The translations under genes were made by a program, and so were the position numbers. A stretch of 64,000 bases of DNA, taken from contig NZMW01000005.1 of assembly GCA_002694685.1 (NCBI GenBank), positions 1 through 64,000 of the forward strand. The letters run 5' to 3'. Of the stretch, positions 26,889 to 35,866 are shown one piece after another; position 1 is the stretch's first letter; every line of letters starts with the position of its first letter. The notes under the pieces were generated by a model, which did not search any database, had not been told where the DNA came from, and saw nothing but the letters and a program-made list of their open reading frames with translations. Source of the DNA: Balneola sp. (GTDB taxonomy: Bacteria > Bacteroidota > Rhodothermia > Balneolales > Balneolaceae).

Positions 26889-28490
26889 ATGATATTTTTG
26901 ACCAAATTTTCTAAGTGCTGTTTGTCAACATTACTAAGTGTAGCATTGTTTGGAATAGTTTCACAAACGGTTCATGCCCAGGCAGGAGAAGTTACTATTT
27001 ACATGGACAGTACTGCCCAAACAATTAGGGGATTTGGAGCGGCGAATATTGTAGACTGGTATGGCCCTGATTTAACAATGGATGAAGTCGATTATGTATT
27101 TGGCACCGATGATGGAGAACTCGGATTTAATATCCTGCGACTTCGTATAAGTCCTGATCCAAACGCCTGGGGTAATGGAAACCAAGTAGAAACGGCAAGA
27201 AAAGCCTATGAGATGGGAGCACTTATTTGGGCAGCTCCATGGAATCCGCCGGCATCTATGTATGATCCAAATTCAGAGCAAAGAAAAGTAGATCCGGCGA
27301 AATACGATCTTTACGCAGCTCACCTGGACTCCTTTAATACCTACATGAGTGAAAGGGGAGTGCCTTTATATGGTATTTCAATCCAAAATGAACCCGACTT
27401 CGCTAATGACTGGACAGCTTGGGAACCGGATGAAATAGTTACTTTTTTACAAGAACATGCTCCGTCAATAGATACTAGGATAATAGCGCCGGAATCTTTT
27501 CAGTTTAGAAGAAATTATTCAGATCTAATATTAAATGATTCTCTCGCAAATGCGCACACTGATATTATTGGTGGGCATATTTATGGAGGAGGCATAGCTC
27601 CATACCCGATGGCTGAAGAGAAAGGCAAAGAGGTTTGGATGACAGAGCATTACACAACAAGCGACCGCTCAGCTAATATTTGGCCTGATGCTTTATTGGT
27701 TGGTGATGAAATTCACCGAGTGATGGAGGCCGGATGGCACGCTTACGTGTGGTGGCAAATCAAAAGGTATTACAGCCCTATCCACGATGGTGTGGATGTT
27801 GTAGAGGCGGGTCAAGATTTCAATGATAACGGGACCAATGGGTCTATTACAAAAAGAGGATATGTTATGTCTCAGTATTCCAGGTTTGTACGCCCGGGAT
27901 ACCAAAGAGTGATTGCCGACGGACCATTTGGAAGAGGATGGGCGAGGGTGCAGGTTTCGGCATATAAAGATGCTGAAAGTGGTAAAATAGTTATCGTAGC
28001 AGTTAATGGGGAGGGTGTTGATAAAGAATTAGGGGTTGTTGTGGAGGATGGCACGCCGGAAGTACTAGCCCAATACCGAACTGATGATGATCATAATGCT
28101 GAGCAACTAGATGATATCGATGTTTCAAGTTCTGTTTTTAGTCTGAATTTACCTGCTGAGAGTATCACCACTTATGTTTCAGATTTTATTCCAGTATCCA
28201 ATGAAGGAGATCTTACGGAGGCTCCCGCTTCATTTGGTTTAGAGCAAAACTATCCGAATCCATTCAACCCGACAACAAATATTAACTATAAAATACCTGA
28301 AGCCAGTCAGGTAACCCTTAAGGTTTATGATCTGCTCGGGCGGGAAGTGGCGACATTGGTAAACGGAAGAGTCTCTGCCGGACAACACCAAGTAAGTTTT
28401 GATGCAAGCAACCTCTCAAGTGGGATTTACATTTATGAGCTTAGATCAGGTGACTATACTGAGATTAAGAAAATGACACTAATTAAATAG
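26889..28490 (+). CDS. GH30 xylanase, probable glucuronoxylanase, with T9SS tail
   Basis: This secreted endoxylanase resembles Bacillus XynC and Dickeya XynA (GH30 subfamily 8), which cut next to a methylglucuronic acid branch. Signal peptide about 1-30. The barrel and side beta domain have acid/base Glu168 (SIQNEPD) and nucleophile Glu253 (VWMTEH). The YVWWQIKRYYSP segment with Arg293 sits where subfamily 8 enzymes hold the arginine that grips the glucuronate. An insertion of about 15 residues (about 298-318) follows before KRGYVMSQYSRFVRPGY. The C-terminus is a T9SS tail (about 445-533). Family is firm; glucuronate dependence is likely but not proven. Confidence 0.9.
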   Translation: MIFLTKFSKCCLSTLLSVALFGIVSQTVHAQAGEVTIYMDSTAQTIRGFGAANIVDWYGPDLTMDEVDYVFGTDDGELGFNILRLRISPDPNAWGNGNQVETARKAYEMGALIWAAPWNPPASMYDPNSEQRKVDPAKYDLYAAHLDSFNTYMSERGVPLYGISIQNEPDFANDWTAWEPDEIVTFLQEHAPSIDTRIIAPESFQFRRNYSDLILNDSLANAHTDIIGGHIYGGGIAPYPMAEEKGKEVWMTEHYTTSDRSANIWPDALLVGDEIHRVMEAGWHAYVWWQIKRYYSPIHDGVDVVEAGQDFNDNGTNGSITKRGYVMSQYSRFVRPGYQRVIADGPFGRGWARVQVSAYKDAESGKIVIVAVNGEGVDKELGVVVEDGTPEVLAQYRTDDDHNAEQLDDIDVSSSVFSLNLPAESITTYVSDFIPVSNEGDLTEAPASFGLEQNYPNPFNPTTNINYKIPEASQVTLKVYDLLGREVATLVNGRVSAGQHQVSFDASNLSSGIYIYELRSGDYTEIKKMTLIK

Positions 28491-28547
28491 TTTGTTGCAG
28501 GAATAAATGGAGAGCGAGAGGCAAAAAACTATCGCTCGACCTACTAT

Positions 28548-31280
28548 TTATTCTTCTGTATTCACAGTTACCGTTGCTTTCTCTAATCCTGGAGATTGAG
28601 CGGTAACTATTATTTCACCTTTTCCTCCGTCAATCCCTTTTACAATCACCAAAGCCTTTCCGCTAAATGCTTTTCGGGTATGAGAATGAAATTCAGTAAA
28701 GTTTGTTGGATCACCATTATCTGTGGCTACAATTTCTCCGGGACCTTCTAGTGAGAATTGAATTTCATTATCAGCTAAAGGCACAATCATCCCGTCTTTG
28801 TCAGTGACATTGACCGTAATAAAGGATAGGTCTTTTCCATCAGCTTTGATGATATTTCTGTCAGCCGACGCTTCCAGTCCTGACGCCTCGCCGGTTGTTC
28901 TAACAATATCCTCGGCCCAAACCTCATCGGCTTTGTAGGCAACCACTTTAAGTTCTCCGGGTTGATATTCTACATCATCCCAACGAATTCGGTATTCAAA
29001 TTCACCTTTAGCCTTGCGGCCCAGTGATTCTCCGTTTAGGAATAATTCTGCCTCATCGCCGGAAGTAGCCACATGAACGGGAGTAACTTCCCCTATTCTG
29101 TCCGGCCAGTTCCAGTGAGGAAATATATGCGCCATAGGGTAGTCGGGCCTCCAGTTCGCTTGGTAGATGTAGAAGCGATCTTTCGGGAAGCCTGCCAGAT
29201 CAATGGCTCCAAAATAGGAACTGCGTGCAGAATAATAAGGAGTCGGTTCTCCAAGATAATCCCATCCACTCCAGACAAATCCACCAGCAACATATGGGTG
29301 CTGATCAATGGAGCGAAAGACTTTATCAGCTGAAGATCCAAAATCAGCCGTATATAATTCATAGGCACTTACGTAGGCCGTTTCAGGATCGCCGCCTTTA
29401 CCCGGGCTGATAGGTGAACTGATTGCATCAACAACCGGAAATAAATAGGTGCCACGACTTGACACCGCAGCCGCATTTTCAGAACTGATTATCACACGGC
29501 CAGGATAAGTTTCTTTGAAAGAAGGATAGAGAGGAGAGGTGGTTATTCCACAGCATCTAAGGTGTGCATATTCTCCTTCATCTCGGATTCCCTCTCCTTG
29601 GTAGTTCAAGCTAATTACTTCAACAGGATCCGGAAATTCCATGGGAGGTTTGGCAAAATTCATGGATGCTGTTGTAAGTCGAGTAGGGTCTTCATCTTTC
29701 ATAATCTTGCGGAGCTTCATCGCAAGGTCGGCGCCGGCCTGTCCGGTGTATTGCTCGCCCACTTCATTTCCGGTACTCCAAGCAATTATCGAAGGGTGAT
29801 TTTTATCGCGGCGGACCAAGGCTCGTAAATCTTGCTCGTGCCAGTCTGGAAAAATTAGATGGAAGTCGTAAGGAGTTTTTCTGCGCTCCCAAACATCAAA
29901 GGATTCATCAATAACTAGAAATCCCATGCGATCTGTTAGCTCCAGCAGTTCCGGAGCGGGCGGATTGTGTGCTGTTCGAATTGAGTTGGTCCCCATTTCA
30001 CGCAGTATTTCCAATTGTCGTTCAGCGGCTCTGGTATTGAAGGCAGCTCCCAGGGCTCCTAAATCGTGATGCTGGTTCGCGCCTTTAATATGCACATGCT
30101 CACCATTTACGATAACACCGCGATCACCGTCCATTTCAATGGTTCGGATACCAAATTCAGTCTCGTATTTATCAACCCTTTTCCCATCCTGATATAGCAT
30201 CGTTACTGCTACATACATATTTGGAGTTTGGGTAGGAGGAGGGCCCCAAAGTTTAGGATTTTCAATTTGGACCGAGCTTTTTAAGCCACCATTACCTTCG
30301 GCTGAAATTGAGGTTCTTACAGGTTCAAATCTTTGGACAACACCTCCTGTTCTATTTCCTTCAGCATCTAAAGCGTAGATTTTTGTTCGCGCTTCTACAT
30401 TGACTTCTTCTTCAGTGCGGTTATCAATTGATATTTCTAAATCTATCGTAGCTAATTCTTCTGAAACTTCGGGTGTTGTAACATAAGTACCCCAATGTGC
30501 TATGTGTACTGGATTCGTTTTAACTAACCAAACATTCCTGTAAAGACCGCCTCCGGGATACCATCTTGATGACTCCGGTGGATTATCTAACCGAATGGAA
30601 AGCTGATTGTCACCGCCATAATTTAAATATGGAGTCAGGTCAAGACGCCATGATGCATACCCAAAGGGCCAGCCACCAACGAGATTGCCGTTTAGCCAAA
30701 CCATGGCATAAGACATTGCACCATCCACATCAAGAAAAATAGATTTCAGGGAATCAGAAGCAGGGATATCCAGATCTTTCCGATACCAGGCTACTCCGGG
30801 ACTGGGAAGCCGACCCATTCCGCCTGTCACTTCTGCATCAGGGCCTTCAAAAAAGGGTCCTTCGATAGCCCAGTCATGTGGGAGCGTGACTGTTTCCCAG
30901 GAGCTATCATCAAAGTTATTCTGAACAAATGGGAAGTCACTGCCGGGATTCCCTTTGGGTCGTTCAAATCGTTTAGCGGGGTCACTGATAAAGTCATTGC
31001 CGGAAGGCATAATCCACGGTTTTAGAACCATTTTTTCAGCTTCCACTTCTAACGCATTTTCGGGTTCAGTATCTGCGGCTTGGGCATCGTTGTATTCGGT
31101 AAGCTCAGGACGTACGTCATAAATCAACGTATCGGTATCTTCTGCTGACTCATACTTCATGAACTTCCAATCATCATTGATGGAAAGACGTTCTCTTTGG
31201 CTTTGTTCCGAACAGGCAAAAAGTGAAAAGAAGACTAATAATAAAGGAAGATGCTTAAAAACTGGGAGGCTGTTATTCAT
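28548..31280 (-). CDS. GH2 glycoside hydrolase lipoprotein
   Basis: This is a retaining GH2 exo-glycosidase, of beta-galactosidase/beta-glucuronidase/beta-xylosidase type. The ATG at 31280 is chosen over one 159 bases upstream because it starts a lipoprotein signal with acylated Cys23 (SLFAC); length is then 910 residues. Domains: a linker of about 80 residues, sugar-binding sandwich (about 120-265), Ig-like domain (about 270-380), barrel (about 385-700) with acid/base Glu506 (STGNEVG) and nucleophile Glu601 (IISSENAA), and C-terminal Ig-like domains. In this setting it may remove galactose or xylose decorations from xylan side chains. The substrate cannot be called. Confidence 0.88.
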   Translation of the reverse strand: MNNSLPVFKHLPLLLVFFSLFACSEQSQRERLSINDDWKFMKYESAEDTDTLIYDVRPELTEYNDAQAADTEPENALEVEAEKMVLKPWIMPSGNDFISDPAKRFERPKGNPGSDFPFVQNNFDDSSWETVTLPHDWAIEGPFFEGPDAEVTGGMGRLPSPGVAWYRKDLDIPASDSLKSIFLDVDGAMSYAMVWLNGNLVGGWPFGYASWRLDLTPYLNYGGDNQLSIRLDNPPESSRWYPGGGLYRNVWLVKTNPVHIAHWGTYVTTPEVSEELATIDLEISIDNRTEEEVNVEARTKIYALDAEGNRTGGVVQRFEPVRTSISAEGNGGLKSSVQIENPKLWGPPPTQTPNMYVAVTMLYQDGKRVDKYETEFGIRTIEMDGDRGVIVNGEHVHIKGANQHHDLGALGAAFNTRAAERQLEILREMGTNSIRTAHNPPAPELLELTDRMGFLVIDESFDVWERRKTPYDFHLIFPDWHEQDLRALVRRDKNHPSIIAWSTGNEVGEQYTGQAGADLAMKLRKIMKDEDPTRLTTASMNFAKPPMEFPDPVEVISLNYQGEGIRDEGEYAHLRCCGITTSPLYPSFKETYPGRVIISSENAAAVSSRGTYLFPVVDAISSPISPGKGGDPETAYVSAYELYTADFGSSADKVFRSIDQHPYVAGGFVWSGWDYLGEPTPYYSARSSYFGAIDLAGFPKDRFYIYQANWRPDYPMAHIFPHWNWPDRIGEVTPVHVATSGDEAELFLNGESLGRKAKGEFEYRIRWDDVEYQPGELKVVAYKADEVWAEDIVRTTGEASGLEASADRNIIKADGKDLSFITVNVTDKDGMIVPLADNEIQFSLEGPGEIVATDNGDPTNFTEFHSHTRKAFSGKALVIVKGIDGGKGEIIVTAQSPGLEKATVTVNTEE

Positions 31281-31427
31281 TGTGATAAGTATTGTGTCTT
31301 GAAGTTTACCTTCAGCTGTAAAGATGCTTTGATTCCAACAAGTAGAGCTTCTGATATCTGTGACTAATATATAAAGCGTATTTGTAACATTAATAAAAAA
31401 AAGGTAGAATAGGCAAATATTTAATAG

Positions 31428-31454
31428 AATTTTGCTCAATTAATGAGCAAAATT
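31428..31454. promoter_or_regulatory. perfect N5-type palindrome between GH2 and CotH genes
   Basis: AATTTTGCTCA, ATTAA, TGAGCAAAATT: two perfect 11-bp arms, 58 bases before the CotH gene and about 150 before the GH2 start. It can serve both directions. Confidence 0.55.
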
Positions 31455-31511
31455 TGTCTTTAAAGTCGTGAGCTCATTATCGTAAATGAGCTCCTAACCA
31501 CATTATTTATA

Positions 31512-34472
31512 ATGAATCTATTAAAAATCGCCTTTCTTTCACTGTTTTTTTGTTGTTTAATGACACCGTCTTTTGCTCAGGTACGCATTAATGAAGTTGT
31601 TGCAAGCAATAGTAATGGATTACAAGATGAGGACGGGGACTCTCCCGACTGGATTGAATTGTTTAATGCGGGAAATGAAACAGTAAATCTTGCAGGATTT
31701 GGTATTTCAGATGATTCCGAAGAGAAGTTTCAGTTTACACTGCCTAATGTAACAATAGAAGCCGATTCATTCCTTGTATTATATGCAGATGACAAAGATA
31801 AATATGTGGACTCAACCGGTTCTATTCATTTGAATTTTAAATTAAGTTCTGATGGAGAGACCGTTTTTCTTTCTTCTGTTGACGCTGCTTTGATGGATTC
31901 CCTGACCTTTCCCAAACTTGAATCAGATGAATCTTTTGGACTTTCTTCGGCTGTTGATGGTGGGTATTTCATCTTCACAAATCCTACCCCATCTGCAACT
32001 AACCCGGAGGAGGGATATCTGACTCGGCTGGAAAAACCGGAAATGGATACTCAGGGCGGTTTCTATTCGGGATCTGTGGAAGTGACTATATCAAATGGTA
32101 CTCTTGTTGACCATATGTATTATACAACGGATGGAACTGATCCGACTTCTACATCGCCTGTATTTGGGGCAGAGCCAAAGACTTTTAATAGCACAACCGT
32201 ACTAAAACTTCGGACTATTCAGGATGGGATGCTTTCAAGTGAAATAGAAGTGCAAACCTATTTTATAGATGTAAACCATGATCTGCCTGTTGTTTCTCTG
32301 GTTACCGATCCGGATTACTTTTTTGATGAAAGCGATGGGATTTATATAAATTATGAAGCTGAAATTGAAGTGCCGGCGCATGTAGAGCTGTATGAAGAAG
32401 ATGGATCAATGGGTTTTAAAGCACATATTGGCACGCAAATTTATGGCTCATACAGTCAGCGGTTTGATCAAAAATCACTGGCAATATATTTCAGGGGAGA
32501 ATACGGTCCTTCTGAACTTGAGTATGAACTCTTTGAAGAAAAGAATATTGACAAATTTCAGTCTTTCATACTTCGTAATGCCGGTAATGACTTTGGCGGA
32601 GCTCACATGCGGGATGCAGCCATGACTACAATTATTGAAGATGTTGTTGATCTTGACTACCAGGCTTACCGCCCCGCCGTGCTGTATATAAATGGCGAGT
32701 ATTGGGGCATTCAGAATATCCGGGAAAAGATCAGTGAGCATTTTGTTGCCTCCAATCATAATATGGATGCCGGTGATGTGGATCTTTTAGAAGCAGGAGA
32801 AGTACCTCAGGTAGTGAATGGCTCAGCAGATGACTGGATGAATTTTTGGGAAGAGCTTGAGAATGCTGACGTAACCAATCAGGAAGAATATGATGCCGTG
32901 GTATCACATATCGATATAGATAATTTTATCGATTATATGGCTACTGAAATTTTCTATGCAAATACCGATTGGCCGGCCATTAATAATAAATTTTGGAAAG
33001 AAAGTTCTCCTGAAGGAAAGTGGAAGTGGATTATTTACGATACCGATCATGGGTTCAACCTCTACAGCGGAGACGGGGATTACAATCTTGATATGTTTGA
33101 GCACACCCTTCAAACAAATCCGAACCTCCTCAAGTATGGAAATCCTCTTTGGTCAACCTACATCTTCCGAACGCTCATTGAAAACGAAGGCTTTAAAACT
33201 CAATTCGTAACCCGATTATCCGGACTTATGAATACTGCTTTTGAAACTGACCGAATGATAGCGATTATTGATTCTCTAGCGAGTATCATTGAGTCCGAAA
33301 TTCCTGCTCACGAAGAGCGCTGGGGTCTTGTAAGCGGTTGGACAGGTCAAGGACCATTCATTTCACAGGTAGAAGATATGAGAGATTTTGCCCGAAGAAG
33401 GCACACTTATGTGTATCAACACATGCAAGCCCATCTCGGCCTATCAGATTTAGGCGGTATTACCGTAGATATCTCGAACAACAAATATGGTACTGTTCAA
33501 GTCAATCGTTCTATGGTAGATACTTTTCCTTGGACCGGCACCTATTTTGCTGATTATGAAGTTCCGGTTACGGCCATCCCAAAAACAGGGTATCAATTTA
33601 CCGAATGGACGGGTGATGTAGAATCTGCAGAGCATACAATCATGGTAAGCACCCGAAGCGAAGTTACCGCTAATTTTGAGCCTGCCACAGGAATTACTTC
33701 AGATATTGTCATCAACGAAATTATGTATAATGCAGCTGATGAAGAAGATACGGGCGATTGGATTGAGCTCTTTAATAATACTTCATCAGCTATTGATATA
33801 AGTGAGTGGGTGGTAAAAGATGAGGATGATGATCATATTTTCACCTTCCCTGCCCAAACTGAGCTTGGGGCTAATAGTTATCTGGTAGTTGCTAATGACT
33901 TGGATGCTTTCAATCAGTATTATTCAAATGTGGGCTCTCTATTTGGTGAACTTGGATATGGTTTGGCAGGTGGCTCAGATCAGGTCCGTCTTTTTGATGA
34001 TGAGGGAACACTGATCGATATTGTTTCTTATGATGATGAATCACCATGGCCGCCGGAAGCTGATGGCACCGGATTTACCCTTGAACTCAGCGATCCCAAT
34101 ACAGATAATCTTGATGCTGAAAACTGGAACGCTTCTACTGCTGAACTCGGTACACCCGGCGCAGCTAACAGTGTTTTGGTTTCAATGATCGAAGAAACCG
34201 AAGTTCCGGAGCGGATTTCACTGAAACAAAACTATCCCAACCCTTTTAATCCAACCACGAATATTACGTATGAGCTTTCTGAAAAAACATCGATAAAGCT
34301 CACTGTTTTTGATATGCTCGGCAGAACCGTATCGGTTTTAGAGCAAGGAATTCGCCCGGCAGGGGTGTATTCCTTAAGCTGGAATGCTTCAGGTCAGTCA
34401 AGTGGGATGTATATGTACAGACTTGAGGCGGGAGATGATGCTTTTGTCAAAAAGATGCTGCTCATCAAGTAA
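31512..34472 (+). CDS. CotH-domain/lamin-tail secreted protein with T9SS tail
   Basis: This large exported protein (986 residues) has a signal peptide (cleaved near SFAQ) and a lamin-tail domain (about 23-150, INEVVASNSNG...DWIELFN). A chitobiase-like Ig domain (about 170-255) and a CotH kinase-like domain (about 258-600) follow. The CotH part has HMRDAAM, YWGIQNIREKI and an acidic WIIYDTDHGF. Then come an InlB-type repeat (about 650-725), a second lamin-tail domain (about 735-870, VINEIMYNAADEEDTGDWIE) and a T9SS tail (about 900-986). CotH proteins of spores phosphorylate coat protein and related proteins occur on polysaccharide-degrading bacteria. What it does in a xylan locus is unknown; attachment or modification of surface proteins is a guess. 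Confidence 0.85.
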   Translation: MNLLKIAFLSLFFCCLMTPSFAQVRINEVVASNSNGLQDEDGDSPDWIELFNAGNETVNLAGFGISDDSEEKFQFTLPNVTIEADSFLVLYADDKDKYVDSTGSIHLNFKLSSDGETVFLSSVDAALMDSLTFPKLESDESFGLSSAVDGGYFIFTNPTPSATNPEEGYLTRLEKPEMDTQGGFYSGSVEVTISNGTLVDHMYYTTDGTDPTSTSPVFGAEPKTFNSTTVLKLRTIQDGMLSSEIEVQTYFIDVNHDLPVVSLVTDPDYFFDESDGIYINYEAEIEVPAHVELYEEDGSMGFKAHIGTQIYGSYSQRFDQKSLAIYFRGEYGPSELEYELFEEKNIDKFQSFILRNAGNDFGGAHMRDAAMTTIIEDVVDLDYQAYRPAVLYINGEYWGIQNIREKISEHFVASNHNMDAGDVDLLEAGEVPQVVNGSADDWMNFWEELENADVTNQEEYDAVVSHIDIDNFIDYMATEIFYANTDWPAINNKFWKESSPEGKWKWIIYDTDHGFNLYSGDGDYNLDMFEHTLQTNPNLLKYGNPLWSTYIFRTLIENEGFKTQFVTRLSGLMNTAFETDRMIAIIDSLASIIESEIPAHEERWGLVSGWTGQGPFISQVEDMRDFARRRHTYVYQHMQAHLGLSDLGGITVDISNNKYGTVQVNRSMVDTFPWTGTYFADYEVPVTAIPKTGYQFTEWTGDVESAEHTIMVSTRSEVTANFEPATGITSDIVINEIMYNAADEEDTGDWIELFNNTSSAIDISEWVVKDEDDDHIFTFPAQTELGANSYLVVANDLDAFNQYYSNVGSLFGELGYGLAGGSDQVRLFDDEGTLIDIVSYDDESPWPPEADGTGFTLELSDPNTDNLDAENWNASTAELGTPGAANSVLVSMIEETEVPERISLKQNYPNPFNPTTNITYELSEKTSIKLTVFDMLGRTVSVLEQGIRPAGVYSLSWNASGQSSGMYMYRLEAGDDAFVKKMLLIK

Positions 34473-34589
34473 TCAGTAGTTGAGATTATTTAAGCAAAAG
34501 CATTAAAAAATAGATTCCACAGGAAAGGCAAGAAGCTTCAATTCTCTCCAACTTCGGAACACTCGGCTTCGAAGTAGATTGTTTCACTA

Positions 34590-35834
34590 TTATCGGTGTA
34601 CTCTACGGGCGTGGTGTCTAAAAAAATCGAGATCAACAGCTTCAGCCATTAAGCGGTGACCTTGCTCGCTTGGATGTAATCCATCACCGTCATCAGCTAT
34701 AGGAAGTAATGCAAGAGTGTCCGCCGGATTACGCAGTGCTTTATCCATATCGATTACTCCATCAAGTAAATCAGTTGTCCGAATCCATTCATTAACTATT
34801 TGTCTCTCAGCTTCACTTGTTTCGGAATAATAAAACGAGCCTTTGATTGGTAAGATAGTTGCCCCGTACACATAAATTCCATTGAGGTGCGCCTTGTTAA
34901 TCATTTGTTTGTAGGCATCGATCAATTCTTCACCAACTCCCTCACGGCCAGAACCTAAATCATTCACTCCTTCAAGAATTATTAACCAACGAACCCCGCT
35001 TTGGCCTAATATATCCCTGTCGAAACGACTTAAAGCTGAAGGTCCAAGACAAGCTGCAAGTACACAATTACCTCCTATTCCGGCATTCAAAACTCCAACA
35101 TCTTGAGTTTCCGGATTTGCTTGAAGACGGTTCGCCAACTCATCGGGCCAGCGGTTTTGTTCATTGGTTCCTGAACCACGCCCATCAGTAATTGAATCTC
35201 CAATAATTGCAACCGCGGCTGCTGAGTCAGATGCTTGCACATCTATGGTGTTAATGACGTACCAGTGATCGGTTTGAGCTGAGCCTGTAAAATTTTGCTG
35301 TGCTACAGCGTTACCTTCAAGAATATATGAGGTAGTTCTGGAGCCCGGATGGCCCGTAACATCAGGAGATGTTTCACCGAAGTAAATGGTGACAGCAAGA
35401 GTTTTCAGGGCATTGGTTGGAAAGTAAAAGGCATCCGAGGTGACCGCTGAGTTAGCATCCATGGTTACTTCAGTTTCCCCATCAAAATATAAGGTTCGAT
35501 CGGTATCCGGGTCTATCGCTCCGCCACCGGTTGAAACAGCAATATGAACTTCTTTCATGGTAACAGGGTCAGGGCTAAACTCATTAGAGAAACGCATTCT
35601 GAGAGAATCACCGCCAATTGAAACCCGCAAAACCTGACGAATGGTATTATTACTCAAACCCGGGCTTGGAGGGTTATTTCTTTCCTCTGTAAGCTGGGGA
35701 GAAGTAGTCCAGGTGCCAACCCATTTTTCTGATTGTGCAAATCCCAAAGAACTAAGAGCAATAGTAATTACGCCAATTAAAAAAGCTGATTTTATTAAAA
35801 AACGCCGGGATGTGTTCTTGGAGAATAAAGACAT
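34590..35834 (-). CDS. secreted SGNH/GDSL esterase, probable xylan O-acetyl esterase
   Basis: This 414-residue exported hydrolase has a signal peptide ending near GFAQ. Residues about 38-200 form an N-terminal beta-sandwich-like domain (WVGTWTTSPQ...). The SGNH domain has block I nucleophile Ser214 in GDSITDG, the Gly block in AGIGGN, the Asn block in GVNDLG and the closing Asp/His in DGLHPSEQGH. Members of this two-domain group include carbohydrate acetylesterases. Between a CotH gene and a glucuronoyl esterase in a xylan locus, it most likely removes acetyl groups from xylan. The substrate is inferred. It lies 32 bases behind the CE15 gene on the same strand, so the two are likely co-transcribed. 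Confidence 0.85.
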   Translation of the reverse strand: MSLFSKNTSRRFLIKSAFLIGVITIALSSLGFAQSEKWVGTWTTSPQLTEERNNPPSPGLSNNTIRQVLRVSIGGDSLRMRFSNEFSPDPVTMKEVHIAVSTGGGAIDPDTDRTLYFDGETEVTMDANSAVTSDAFYFPTNALKTLAVTIYFGETSPDVTGHPGSRTTSYILEGNAVAQQNFTGSAQTDHWYVINTIDVQASDSAAAVAIIGDSITDGRGSGTNEQNRWPDELANRLQANPETQDVGVLNAGIGGNCVLAACLGPSALSRFDRDILGQSGVRWLIILEGVNDLGSGREGVGEELIDAYKQMINKAHLNGIYVYGATILPIKGSFYYSETSEAERQIVNEWIRTTDLLDGVIDMDKALRNPADTLALLPIADDGDGLHPSEQGHRLMAEAVDLDFFRHHARRVHR

Positions 35835-35866
35835 AAAAGGTTCATGAAGAATTATAAGGAGCTTTA

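Noticed and set aside
28511-28536. GAGCGA...TCGCTC inverted repeat between convergent GH30 and GH2 genes
   Set aside because: Six-base stem with a long loop and no good T-run; could be a weak bidirectional terminator but not supportable.
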